Translations under genes and position numbers: made by a program
Source: Promicromonospora iranensis
GTDB taxonomy: Bacteria; Actinomycetota; Actinomycetes; Actinomycetales; Cellulomonadaceae
NCBI RefSeq assembly: GCF_028994805.1
Contig: NZ_JAJQQP010000011.1
Coordinates: 186,001 to 250,000 of the forward strand
DNA: 64,000 nt
Direction: 5' to 3'
The notes under the pieces: model-generated
What the model was told of the DNA's origin: nothing
The model's input: the letters and a program-made list of their open reading frames with translations, nothing else
Databases searched by the model: none
In this document: in pieces, positions 8,919 to 17,455 of the stretch
Position numbering within the stretch: position 1 is the first letter of the stretch
Layout: every line of letters begins with the position of its first letter

Positions 8919-9974
8919 TCAGCGCGGCACGGGCACGGAGGCCAGCACCGTGTCCAGCACGCCCTCGGCGGTGACACCCTCGAGCTCCGCCTCCGCGCGC
9001 AGCTGCACGCGGTGCCGCAGGGTCGGGTGGGCGAGCGCCTTGATGTCGTCGGGGGTCACGAAGGAGCGCCCGGACAGCCACGCCCACGCCCGTGCGGTGC
9101 GCAGCAGCGCCGTCGCACCACGCGGCGAGACACCGAGCGAGAGCGACGGCGAGAAGCGCGTGGCGCGGCAGACGTCCACCGCGTACCCGAGCACCTCGCG
9201 CGAGACCTGGACCTGGGCCACCTCGGCGCGGGCCCGCTCGAGGATGTCGGCGTCGGCCACGGGGGTGACGCCGGCCGCGGCCAGGTGGCGCGGGTCGAAT
9301 CCCGCGGCGTGCCGGGCGAGGACCTCCACCTCCTGGTCGCGCTCGGGCAGCGGCAGCACGAGCTTGAGGAGGAACCGGTCGAGCTGGGCCTCGGGCAGCG
9401 AGTAGGTGCCCTCGTACTCCACGGGGTTCTGGGTGGCGATCACCATGAACGGGTCGGGCAGCAGGCGGGGCGTGCCGTCCACCGACACCTGCCGCTCCTC
9501 CATCGCCTCCAGCAGGGACGCCTGGGTCTTGGGGGGCGTGCGGTTGATCTCGTCCGCCAGCACCAGGTTGGTGAAGACCGGGCCCTCGCGGAACGAGAAC
9601 TCGGCGGTGCGCGCGTCGTAGACGAGCGAACCCGTCACGTCGCCCGGCATGAGGTCGGGCGTGAACTGGACCCGCTTGGTGTCCAGCTTCAGGGCCGCCG
9701 CGAGGGTGCGGACCAGGAGCGTCTTCGCGACACCCGGCACACCCTCCAGGAGCACGTGCCCCTGGCAGAGCAGGGCGATGAGCAGGCTCGTCACGGCCGC
9801 GTCCTGCCCGACGACGGCCTTGCCCACCTCCGTACGGACCGCCGCGAGGGCGGAGCGCAGCTCCTGCGACGGGGCGGGCGGCTCGGTGGTCTGCTGCGGC
9901 GCCGGGGTCGGCTGCGGCTCCGTCGGCTCAGCGGTCTGAGGCACGGGCTGCTGGGGGAAGGCTGGTTCGGTCAC
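8919..9974 (-). CDS. MoxR family AAA+ ATPase
   Basis: A 351-residue MoxR-type AAA+ ATPase, a putative chaperone acting with vWA-domain partners such as the adjacent DUF58 protein. A Pro/Gln/Thr-rich N-terminal tail (residues 1-35) precedes the core: Walker A GVPGVAKT (78-85), Walker B LVLADEINR, sensor 1 IATQNPVEYEG and the C-terminal lid. The start ATG overlaps the DUF4350 gene stop by four bases (ATGA). The substrate of such complexes in actinobacteria is not known. Confidence 0.92.
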   Translation of the reverse strand: MTEPAFPQQPVPQTAEPTEPQPTPAPQQTTEPPAPSQELRSALAAVRTEVGKAVVGQDAAVTSLLIALLCQGHVLLEGVPGVAKTLLVRTLAAALKLDTKRVQFTPDLMPGDVTGSLVYDARTAEFSFREGPVFTNLVLADEINRTPPKTQASLLEAMEERQVSVDGTPRLLPDPFMVIATQNPVEYEGTYSLPEAQLDRFLLKLVLPLPERDQEVEVLARHAAGFDPRHLAAAGVTPVADADILERARAEVAQVQVSREVLGYAVDVCRATRFSPSLSLGVSPRGATALLRTARAWAWLSGRSFVTPDDIKALAHPTLRHRVQLRAEAELEGVTAEGVLDTVLASVPVPR

Positions 9975-11260
9975 GGTCGGTGGACCTCGCTCTCCAGGAT
10001 GTCGAGTCGGCGCGCGAGCTCGGCGAGCGCGGCGTCGTCAGCGGGGGGTGGGCCGTAGAGCAGGTCTGCCACCTGCTGCGACGGGCGGTGGGTAGCGGCG
10101 ACGACGGCGTCGACCACGGTGTTGGCGTCCGACGAGCGGGCGAGGCCGAGCCGCGTGGCGATCCGGTCCGCCGTCGACGCACGCAGGCCTGCCGCGGCGT
10201 GCCCGCGGGCGCGAGCGGCCCGGTACAGCCGGGCGCGACCGCGGGTGGCCTCGGCCGACCGGACGAGCACCGGCAGGTTCTCGACGACCAGCGGCCCCAT
10301 CCGCCGCACGCGCCACAGCGTGAGCAGCACGGCCGCGAGCACGACGACCAGGGCGACGGGCGCAGAACCGGGCGGCATCAGCTCGTTCACCTGGCCGCGC
10401 TCGGCGGGCGTGGGCTCGTCGTCACCGGTGCTGACGTCCATCGGGTTCGGCACCAGCCAGACCAGGTCCTCGTGGTGCCCGAGCATCCGCAGCGCGAGCG
10501 CCGCGTTGCCCTCCTCGAGGACGGTGCCGTTGCGGAGCACCGCCGGGTCGGTCACCACGGTCACCGACCGGTCCGGGAAGTCCAGGCGGGCGTAGGCGTA
10601 GGCGCCCAGCCCGTCGGGCCAGCACAGGACCGGGCGCACGCCGTCCTCCGCGGTGGACGTGTCGGTCAGGCCGGGCCGCAACGCGAGGTCGCCCGCCGCC
10701 CGTGCCGTCGGGTCGTCGCACTGCGGAGCCACCGGCGCGTCGGTCTCGCCGTACGTGGAGTCGAGGGTGTTCCGGCTCACGCCTCCGATCATGCCGAAGT
10801 CCGGGTTGAGGACCACGAGATCGGCGCCCGTGCGGTTCAGCGCGGAGATCTGGTCGTCGGCGAAGAACGACGGGTTGGGCGTGACCAGGAGGGTGCTGTC
10901 CGGCCCGGCGGCCGACACGGCCTCGGACACGGTGGTCACGTGGGTGATCCGCACCCCCTGGTCCTTCAGCACCTCGGCCACGGCCATGCCGCCCCCCTGC
11001 TCCGGGTTGTCCGGGGCGTACGGGGCGGCCGACGTCGGTGGGCGCACCACCGCGAGGAACACGACCAGCAGGGCGACGACGACGAGGACCGTCAGCGGCC
11101 AGCGCATCCGGCGCCACCTGCTCGCGGCGCGGGACCGGCCGGTCGTGTCGTCGCCGATGACCACCGGGGCGTCGTCGGCGGGGCCCGCGCCCCCTTGCGT
11201 GGCGGAGAGCGAGGCGGGCGGTGTCGGGGCGGGAGGCGCCGGTGCGGGCTGAGACGTCAT
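9971..11260 (-). CDS. DUF4350 domain-containing membrane protein
   Basis: A 429-residue protein with a Pro/Ala-rich cytoplasmic N-terminus, one membrane span (about residues 56-75), a large extracytoplasmic DUF4350 region and a second span near residues 285-305, then a cytoplasmic tail rich in Arg and Ala. DUF4350 proteins occur with MoxR, DUF58 and DUF4129 in actinobacteria, as here; the molecular role is unknown. Both ends overlap neighbours by four bases, so expression is coupled along the operon. Confidence 0.85.
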   Translation of the reverse strand: MTSQPAPAPPAPTPPASLSATQGGAGPADDAPVVIGDDTTGRSRAASRWRRMRWPLTVLVVVALLVVFLAVVRPPTSAAPYAPDNPEQGGGMAVAEVLKDQGVRITHVTTVSEAVSAAGPDSTLLVTPNPSFFADDQISALNRTGADLVVLNPDFGMIGGVSRNTLDSTYGETDAPVAPQCDDPTARAAGDLALRPGLTDTSTAEDGVRPVLCWPDGLGAYAYARLDFPDRSVTVVTDPAVLRNGTVLEEGNAALALRMLGHHEDLVWLVPNPMDVSTGDDEPTPAERGQVNELMPPGSAPVALVVVLAAVLLTLWRVRRMGPLVVENLPVLVRSAEATRGRARLYRAARARGHAAAGLRASTADRIATRLGLARSSDANTVVDAVVAATHRPSQQVADLLYGPPPADDAALAELARRLDILESEVHRP

Positions 11261-11880
11261 ACGGCGACCCCGGGGCGAGTGGCGGTGACTGCAGCATCGA
11301 GCGCACGCAGGTCCGCGTCGTCCGCCGCCGTGGCGACGCGATCGCCGTACTCGACGCCGTCGAACAGGTCGGCGCCCGAGCGCAGGCCGGCGGCCTGGTC
11401 GGGCAGGCGCAGGCCGGCGTCGGCCGCGGCCTCCTGGGCCGTGCGGCCGGGTCGCGGCTCGATGATCACACGTTCCTCCAGGGAGCGGACGACGGCACGG
11501 AAACGCTCGACGGACGCGGTCCGCCAGTCACCCGACGACGCCGCCGCGTCGGCTGCGGCGCGCATCTGCGCAGCGGTGCGGGCGTCGTCGCCGTCGAGCA
11601 CCTCGGCGGACCGCGCGCGCTCGCGCCCGAGCCGCACCGGCCCGGCCACGAGCCAGGCGATGAGGAGGACCACCACGACGACCACCGCGATGACGGCGCC
11701 CAGCTGCGGGCCGGACATCGACGTGTCGGGCCAGTCGATACCGTTCAGCCACTCCAGCGCCCAGTTGAGCAGACGCGCCAGCAGCGACTCACGCTCGGCG
11801 TACTCGGGGCGCTGCAGCTCGCTGCCGAGCCAGTCGCGCGCGGTGTCCCGGTCAGGGACGACGGGTAGATCGGCCCTCAT
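11257..11880 (-). CDS. DUF4129 domain-containing protein
   Basis: A 207-residue membrane-anchored protein. One membrane span (about residues 60-80) separates an N-terminal segment from a C-terminal DUF4129 domain with the family-like features DWRTASVERFRAVVRSLEER and PGRTAQEAA. DUF4129 often occurs at the C-terminus of transglutaminase-like proteins or alone next to MoxR clusters, as here. The start lies directly after the stop of the upstream membrane-protein gene and the stop overlaps the DUF4350 start. No catalytic residues are recognisable. Confidence 0.85.
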   Translation of the reverse strand: MRADLPVVPDRDTARDWLGSELQRPEYAERESLLARLLNWALEWLNGIDWPDTSMSGPQLGAVIAVVVVVVLLIAWLVAGPVRLGRERARSAEVLDGDDARTAAQMRAAADAAASSGDWRTASVERFRAVVRSLEERVIIEPRPGRTAQEAAADAGLRLPDQAAGLRSGADLFDGVEYGDRVATAADDADLRALDAAVTATRPGVAV

Positions 11881-11881
11881 G

Positions 11882-13105
11882 TCACTTGTCCGCCGTGGCC
11901 GCTGTGGCCGCCGCGGCCTGCAGCTGCACGTCCAGCCCCTCGCGTCGCATCCGGGTGTCGATGTAGAGCAGGGCGATGACGCCGCCCAGGAACAGCACGC
12001 TCATCCCCCCGGTGATGACGTAGGTGATGCCGTAGCTGACCGCGAGGCCGGCGCCGCTCTGCATCACGATGAACAGGCTCAGGAGGAGGCTCACCGGCAC
12101 GGCGACGATCTGGCCGATGACGCCGAGGATGAGCGAGGTCAGCAGGTAGATGCCGAGCACTCGCCAGAACGTGCCCCGCGTCAGCTTCCACGCACGCCGG
12201 CACGTCTCCCAGAAGCCGCCGCCCTCGACCGCGAGCGCCGGCGGGATGAGGACGACACGGGTGAACACCCAGACCGCGGCCACCAGGAGCAGGGCGAGCA
12301 CGAGGAACCCGCTGATCACACCGAGCGTCGGGTCCACGAGGAAGAGCGCGGCGACGACCCCGACCGCCAGGGCATAGGCCAGGAGCACCGCGAGGGTACC
12401 CAGGAGCGAGAACCCGATCAGGAACCACGCGCGCTTGGCGGTGCGGGCCCAGGCGTCGGACACGGAGATCTTGCGCCCGATGACCGAGTCGCTGACGGAG
12501 ATGGCCATGACGCCCATGGCGAGCGGTGTGGCGAGCGTCAGCAGCATCCCGGTGCCGAGCGCCGACCCGTAGGTCACGCCGAGCATGTCCTGCGTGAAGC
12601 CCAGGTCGTCGAAGACCGGGTCGGTCCCGACCTCGGCGAACAGGCTGCCGAACAGGTCGGTGAAGAGCGTGGTGAGGGGGATGCTGATCAGCGTGCCGAC
12701 CGCGACGGCCGCGACGACGATGATCGCCGTCAGGCCCAGCGTCACGCCCGGGTTGTGCCGGACGGCGCCGAACGCGCCGTCGTACAGCTCGCCCAGGCTG
12801 AGCGGGCGCAGCGGGACGATGCCGGGCTTGTCGGCCGGCGGGCGGTAGCCGGGGACCTGCGAGGAGTACGGGGAGTACTGCCCGTACTGGCTCTGGCCGT
12901 ACTGCGCCGCAGGCTCACCCTGGGGCGTCCCGTACTGCGGTGCGCCGTACTGGGGCTGGGCCGGGGCGGACGGCGCGGCGGGGTCGTACCCGGGCGCGTA
13001 CTGACCGTACCGCGGCGGCTCGCCCCAGCCGGCGGGCTGGGACCCTGCGGGCTGCGGAGGCGTCGGCTGCGCCGGCTGGTCGGGTGCGCTCTCGGGCGTC
13101 GTCAT
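11882..13105 (-). CDS. Multispan membrane protein with Tyr/Gln-rich N-terminus
   Basis: A 407-residue protein. Residues 1-125 are a Pro/Gln/Tyr/Gly-rich disordered region with repeated QYG units; the rest holds about six hydrophobic segments and resembles the glycerophosphodiester phosphodiesterase-type membrane domain found in actinobacterial proteins without the enzyme part. I chose the ATG at 13105, preceded by CGGGAG; the open frame continues upstream into the SpoIIM region but that part is not protein-like. It heads the operon leading into DUF4129, DUF4350, MoxR and DUF58. The function is unknown; it may be a membrane partner of the MoxR complex. Confidence 0.8.
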   Translation of the reverse strand: MTTPESAPDQPAQPTPPQPAGSQPAGWGEPPRYGQYAPGYDPAAPSAPAQPQYGAPQYGTPQGEPAAQYGQSQYGQYSPYSSQVPGYRPPADKPGIVPLRPLSLGELYDGAFGAVRHNPGVTLGLTAIIVVAAVAVGTLISIPLTTLFTDLFGSLFAEVGTDPVFDDLGFTQDMLGVTYGSALGTGMLLTLATPLAMGVMAISVSDSVIGRKISVSDAWARTAKRAWFLIGFSLLGTLAVLLAYALAVGVVAALFLVDPTLGVISGFLVLALLLVAAVWVFTRVVLIPPALAVEGGGFWETCRRAWKLTRGTFWRVLGIYLLTSLILGVIGQIVAVPVSLLLSLFIVMQSGAGLAVSYGITYVITGGMSVLFLGGVIALLYIDTRMRREGLDVQLQAAAATAATADK

Positions 13106-13218
13106 GGGGGCGTGCTCCCGGGTGTCGTCTTGGGGTCGTGCCTGCGCGGCAACCCTAGTACGCGGGGCTGACAGCGGGCCGCGAAACTGGCCGGTGCGGC
13201 GGTGGCTCCGCGCAACTG

Positions 13219-14208
13219 TCACCCAGCCGTGACCACGGTGGCGCCCGCCTCGTGCTCGGCGAGGTCTCCGGTGGCTCCGGCGCGGACGGCGCGGCGGCCC
13301 AGGACGTACACGTAGGCCCAGAACCCGGCCAGCACGATCGCGCCGATCACGATCTTGAGCCACCAGTACATCTCCGACCCGGTGACGAAGCCCTCCACGA
13401 GTGCCGAGACGCTGAGCGCCGCCGCGAGCCCGATGGCCGTCGTGATCAGGGCGCGCCCCTCCGCGGCCATGGCGACGGACCGCTTGCGGGGCCCCGGGTC
13501 GATCAGGGTCCAGAAGATCCGCAGCCCCGCGGCGCCGGCGACGAAGATGCAGGTCAGCTCCAGCAGGCCGTGGGGTGCGATGAGCGTGAGGAACAGCTCG
13601 AGCTCGCCGTGGGCGGCCATCATGCCGCCGTAGGCGCCGATCTGGACGGCGTTCTGCCAGAGCACTATCAGCGGGAAGATGCCGGTGATCCCGCCACCGA
13701 CGGCCTGCGCGGCGATCCACGCGTTGTTGGTGCCCACCACGGCGGCGAACCCGATACCGGGCTCGTAGTAGGACGCGAACGCCTCGTTCACGTACTCCTC
13801 CTGCGCGGCCGGCGGCATCAGCGAGTTCATCGCGTCGGTATCACCCGCGACGTGAATGCCGGCGACGATCGCCACGAGCAGGCAGGCCGCCGTCACCGCG
13901 TGCGACCACCAGCGGATCCGGTAGAACGCGGCGGGCAGCGACACCATCGCGAACCGCACCACCTCGCGCCAGGCGGGCTCGTGCGTGCCGGCGATCCGGG
14001 TCCGTGCCCGGTTCAGCACGTCCGACAGCCGAGTGACCAGCGCCGGGTCGGGCGCTGCCGACCGGACCGTCGAGAGGTGTGTCGCCACCGACTGGTACAG
14101 GCGCACCAGCTCGTCGGACTCGGCGCCGTCCAGGCGGCGCCGGGACGACAGCTCCTTGAGGCGGTCCCACTCTGCGGCGTGCACGGCGGTGAAGGCGTCG
14201 ATGTCCAC
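13219..14208 (-). CDS. Stage II sporulation protein M-like membrane protein
   Basis: A 329-residue SpoIIM-family (DUF95) integral membrane protein. A cytoplasmic helical N-terminus (about residues 1-100) begins VDIDAFTAVHAAEW, a common start in actinobacterial homologues, followed by about six membrane segments. The GTG at 14208 is chosen on that similarity; no ribosome binding site is seen, but CAGACT six bases upstream could be a -10 for a leaderless mRNA. SpoIIM acts in engulfment in Bacillus, but related proteins are widespread in non-sporulating actinobacteria beside RDD proteins, as here, so no sporulation role is implied. Confidence 0.82.
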   Translation of the reverse strand: MDIDAFTAVHAAEWDRLKELSSRRRLDGAESDELVRLYQSVATHLSTVRSAAPDPALVTRLSDVLNRARTRIAGTHEPAWREVVRFAMVSLPAAFYRIRWWSHAVTAACLLVAIVAGIHVAGDTDAMNSLMPPAAQEEYVNEAFASYYEPGIGFAAVVGTNNAWIAAQAVGGGITGIFPLIVLWQNAVQIGAYGGMMAAHGELELFLTLIAPHGLLELTCIFVAGAAGLRIFWTLIDPGPRKRSVAMAAEGRALITTAIGLAAALSVSALVEGFVTGSEMYWWLKIVIGAIVLAGFWAYVYVLGRRAVRAGATGDLAEHEAGATVVTAG

Positions 14209-14275
14209 GGCGGTAGTCTGCCGCACAAGAGTTACGGCGTGCCCCTGAGAAACCCGACACCCGACCGGAGGAACC

Positions 14276-15103
14276 GTGCAGGACGGCATAGTCATCGGCG
14301 AGGGCGTGGTGCTGGACGCACGCCCCGCCTCGTTCATCACGCGTGGGATGGGCGCCATCCTCGACTTCCTGGTGATCGGCACGGTCCTCGTGATCGCGCT
14401 GGTCGTGGGCGGTATCTGGTTCTTCGAGAACGCCGCGATGGGCGCGGACATCGCGCAGGTCGTCTACGTGCTCGCGGCCGTCGTCTTCATGGTGGGCGTG
14501 CCCGTGACCGTCGAGACGCTGTCGCGCGGTCGGTCGCTCGGAAAGCTCGCCTGCGGTATCCGCGTGGTACGCGACGACGGCGGCCCGGTCCGGTTCCGGC
14601 ACGCGCTGGTGCGCGCCCTGGCCGGCGTGATCGAGCTGTGGCTCACGCTCGGCGGCATCGCGGCCATCGCCTCGCTGGCCAACGCGAAGGGCAAGCGCCT
14701 CGGCGACCTCGCCGCCGGCACGTACGCCGTGCGGGTGCGGGGCGGCAAGCCGGCGTCGGCCCCGATCGTGATGCCCCAGTCCCTGGCCTCCTGGGCGCAC
14801 ACGGCGGACATGCGCCGCCTGCCGGACGGGCTGGCGCTGGCCGCCCGTCAGCTCCTGGGCCGCGCCGCCCGGCTCGCGCCCGAGTCCCGGGCCAGGCTCG
14901 GTGACGACCTCGCCGGGCAGGTCGAGCGCTACGTGGCGCCCGGGCCGCCGCCCGGCACCCACCCCGAGGCGTTCCTGCACGCCGTCCTCTCCGAGCGCCG
15001 TGAGCGCGAGCTCGCCGCCGGCCAGCGGGAGCGCAAGCGGGCCGAGGAACAGGCCGAGCTGCTGCACCGTCTCCCGTTCGCGGTGGCGGACCCGCCCCGC
15101 TGA
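14276..15103 (+). CDS. RDD family membrane protein
   Basis: A 275-residue RDD-family protein. The N-terminal half carries the RDD domain: ARPASFITRGMGAILDF around residues 17-33, then two or more membrane segments (about 30-50 and 62-82) and the ARG-type loop RGRSLGKLACGIRVV. The C-terminal 110 residues are cytoplasmic and Arg/Ala/Glu-rich. The GTG start is preceded by GGAGGA at good spacing. It is divergent from the SpoIIM-like gene, a frequent pairing. RDD proteins have been proposed as transporters or membrane-protein partners; the role here is unknown. Confidence 0.86.
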   Translation: MQDGIVIGEGVVLDARPASFITRGMGAILDFLVIGTVLVIALVVGGIWFFENAAMGADIAQVVYVLAAVVFMVGVPVTVETLSRGRSLGKLACGIRVVRDDGGPVRFRHALVRALAGVIELWLTLGGIAAIASLANAKGKRLGDLAAGTYAVRVRGGKPASAPIVMPQSLASWAHTADMRRLPDGLALAARQLLGRAARLAPESRARLGDDLAGQVERYVAPGPPPGTHPEAFLHAVLSERRERELAAGQRERKRAEEQAELLHRLPFAVADPPR

Positions 15104-15154
15104 CGTCCCGCCCGCTGACACCCCGTGGCGCGCACGACGAGGGCGCGCACGGCC

Positions 15155-16342
15155 TCAGGACGTCCGTACGGCGGGCGCGTCGGCGGGCTTCGAGACGTAC
15201 GAGCGCACGACCTCCCCACCACGCAGCAAGCCGGCCCGCACCGCCCGGCGCAACCGGGCCGACGCGGGTCGTTCGACCCCGTAGTGGATCCCCACGGCCA
15301 GGACGAGGCTCAGGGCGCCGGCGGCGAGGAGCGCGACCGTGCGCGTGGTCTCGGGGGCCAGCGTGTCGATCACCGCATACCCGAACTGCGTGTGGACCAG
15401 GTAGATCGGGTACGTCAGGGCGCCGCCGGTACCGAGCACCGCGGCCAACCGCCGGCGCGGGGCACCCCGACCCGGAATCGTCGTCGCCCAGACGGCGATC
15501 ATGCTCGTCAGCATGACCGTCACGGCGAGGGCCGGGCTGACCGACACGCCCTGCATGTCGGCCGCCCGGTCGGCGGCCTCCAGGACGCGCTTCACGCACA
15601 GCGCGACTCCCCCGGCGAGCAGCACGCCGCTGACCAGCTCCCAGCCGTCGCGGTACACGAGGAACAGCAGCATGCCGACGGCGAAGTAGGGGGCGTAGTT
15701 CGCGACCAGCAGGTCGGCCAACCAAGGGGTCCCGGACTCCTGCGCCGCCCAGCCCGCCAGCGGCCAGATCGTGGCGAGTGCGAGAACCCGGTTGCGCGTG
15801 GGCGGACCGAACGCGAGCAGCAGCACCACGAGCAGGTAGAACTTGAGCTCGACCAGCAGGGTCCAGAAGACGACCTGGACGCCGGTGACCGCGAAGAGGT
15901 CCTGCACCATCGTGAGATTGACCAGGGTCTCGGTCAGGTTGGTCTGGCGGCCTCCGGACCACACCTGCTGCAGGCCCACCGTCAGCGCGATACAGGCCCA
16001 GTACGCCGGGAACAGCCGCCCCACGCGAGAGGCGACGAAGGCTGCGACCCCGCGGCCGTCCGCGCTGAGCAGGATCACGAACCCGGAGATCATGAAGAAC
16101 AGCTCGACCGCGAGCCAGCCGTACCGCGTGATCTCGTTGAGCACCGGGAACACGTGGGCCGGGTCGGCACCCCAGTAGGACGCCGCGGTCGAGCCCGCCG
16201 TGAAGTGGTACAGCACGACGGCGGCGGCAGCTCCGAACCGCAGGCCGTCTATGCCCAGGAGCCGACCGGAAGAACTCCGGTCACCCGTGGTCACGGGGAT
16301 TGCCTCGGGCAATTCAGCTGGTGTGCTCTTCAGGCTGGTCAT
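15155..16342 (-). CDS. Acyltransferase family 3 membrane protein
   Basis: A 395-residue acyltransferase-3 (AT3) protein with about ten membrane segments. The N-terminus has the family motif GIDGLRFGAAAAVVLYHF with the conserved His, then the VELFFMISGFVI segment and RLFPAYW. AT3 enzymes move acetyl or other acyl groups across the membrane onto sugars, antibiotics or wall polymers. It has no SGNH domain, unlike three other AT3 genes in the window. No Shine-Dalgarno is seen; TAAGGT eight bases before the ATG suggests a leaderless mRNA. It is near the GT4 gene at 16383, so it may modify the same glycan. Confidence 0.87.
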   Translation of the reverse strand: MTSLKSTPAELPEAIPVTTGDRSSSGRLLGIDGLRFGAAAAVVLYHFTAGSTAASYWGADPAHVFPVLNEITRYGWLAVELFFMISGFVILLSADGRGVAAFVASRVGRLFPAYWACIALTVGLQQVWSGGRQTNLTETLVNLTMVQDLFAVTGVQVVFWTLLVELKFYLLVVLLLAFGPPTRNRVLALATIWPLAGWAAQESGTPWLADLLVANYAPYFAVGMLLFLVYRDGWELVSGVLLAGGVALCVKRVLEAADRAADMQGVSVSPALAVTVMLTSMIAVWATTIPGRGAPRRRLAAVLGTGGALTYPIYLVHTQFGYAVIDTLAPETTRTVALLAAGALSLVLAVGIHYGVERPASARLRRAVRAGLLRGGEVVRSYVSKPADAPAVRTS

Positions 16343-16350
16343 CGCCGCAG

Positions 16351-16356
16351 ACCTTA
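16351..16356 (-). promoter_or_regulatory. Candidate -10 (TAAGGT) for leaderless acyltransferase mRNA
   Basis: On the minus strand TAAGGT fits the TANNNT consensus and ends eight bases before the ATG at 16342, with no ribosome binding site between. This spacing would place the transcription start at or near the start codon. Confidence 0.5.
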
Positions 16357-16382
16357 GATCACGGAACGATAACGGTCAAAGT

Positions 16383-17444
16383 TCACCCTACCAGAAGCGC
16401 GAGCAATACCTTCGCTGAGGAGTTCCAGTCGTATCCTGCGGCGCGGATCCGGGCGGCGGCGGATCGTTCGGCCCAGGTCCCGGGATCGTCGAGCTCACGG
16501 ACCGCGGCGACGAACCCCGCGACGTCGTCCGGGTCGACGTACGCGCCCGCGTCCCCGCCGACCTCACGGAACACCGGGATGTCGCTGACCACGACGGGGG
16601 TACCGAGCGCCATCGCCTCCACGAGCGGGAGCCCGAAGCCCTCGTCACGGGACCCCGAGACCAGGGCCGAGGCACAGCGCAGCACGTCGCGGTAGACCTC
16701 GTCGGTCGCCCCGTCGTGGAACACGAGCGTGCCCTCGCCGGCGAGCCCGCGCAGCCGCTCCCGCTGCTCGGCCGTGACCGGGCTCATGAGGTGCAGCTCC
16801 CACCCGGGCAGCTGCGCCATGGCGCGCGCCGGCAGCTCGACGTTCTTGTACGGCATGAACGAGCCCATGTAGACGAGCGAACGGGTCCGGGCAGGGGCCG
16901 CCTGGCCGGCCGGCAGTTCCGGCACGGGGTCCGGCGCGTTCGGGACGACCGTCACCTCGTGTCGGGTCAGCCGGTGTCGCGCGATCAGGTCGCGCGTGGT
17001 CTCCGAGACCGTGACCACCGCGTCGGCCCGGTTCAGCAGCACCCGCTGCGGCCACCACGCGAGGTGGAAGGCCCGCCACAGCAGGCGCACGGCGGCCGGC
17101 AGGTTCCGGGGCGGCGTGGGGTGCCGGTAGTAGATGAGGTCGTGCAACGTCAGCACCACCCGGTAGTCACGCCCCCAGGTGCCCATGGTCTGCATCGGGC
17201 TGAACACGACGTCGGCGCCCGTGCGGCGCACCTGTCGTGCGACGAACGGCTCGCGCCAGCTCGTCGGCGCACTCACCAGGTGCCACGGCAGGCCGTCCGG
17301 CAGGTGGTCGAGCTGGCGTTCGTCGTCGACCAGCACCTCCACGGGGTGCAGCCGGGCCAGTGCGGTCACGATCCCCGCGGTGTACCGGCTGATGCCGTCG
17401 TGGCGACCGACCCGCAGATATCGGCAGTCGACGACGATCTTCAC
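16383..17444 (-). CDS. GT4 family glycosyltransferase
   Basis: A 353-residue retaining GT-B glycosyltransferase of family GT4. The N-terminus MKIVVDCRYLRVGRHDGISRYT is typical of mannosyl/rhamnosyl-type transferases; the C-terminal nucleotide-sugar site contains YMGSFMPYKN and the EX7E motif in SRDEGFGLPLVEAMALGTPV. I chose the GTG at 17444, preceded by AAGGAAGA; it lies 11 bases after the alpha/beta hydrolase stop, so the two are probably co-transcribed. The open frame extends much further upstream without sense. Donor and acceptor are unknown; mannose is a reasonable guess. Confidence 0.88.
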   Translation of the reverse strand: MKIVVDCRYLRVGRHDGISRYTAGIVTALARLHPVEVLVDDERQLDHLPDGLPWHLVSAPTSWREPFVARQVRRTGADVVFSPMQTMGTWGRDYRVVLTLHDLIYYRHPTPPRNLPAAVRLLWRAFHLAWWPQRVLLNRADAVVTVSETTRDLIARHRLTRHEVTVVPNAPDPVPELPAGQAAPARTRSLVYMGSFMPYKNVELPARAMAQLPGWELHLMSPVTAEQRERLRGLAGEGTLVFHDGATDEVYRDVLRCASALVSGSRDEGFGLPLVEAMALGTPVVVSDIPVFREVGGDAGAYVDPDDVAGFVAAVRELDDPGTWAERSAAARIRAAGYDWNSSAKVLLALLVG

Positions 17445-17455
17445 CTGATCTTCCT

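Noticed and set aside
9980-13171. A 1063-codon open frame on the plus strand
   Set aside because: Its composition (Arg, Gly, His, Pro runs) is that of antisense to GC-rich genes. The minus strand carries recognised DUF4350, DUF4129 and membrane proteins with coupled starts.
13219-14208. Evidence for sporulation from the SpoIIM-like gene
   Set aside because: SpoIIM-like proteins next to RDD genes are widespread in non-sporulating actinobacteria, and no other sporulation gene is present.
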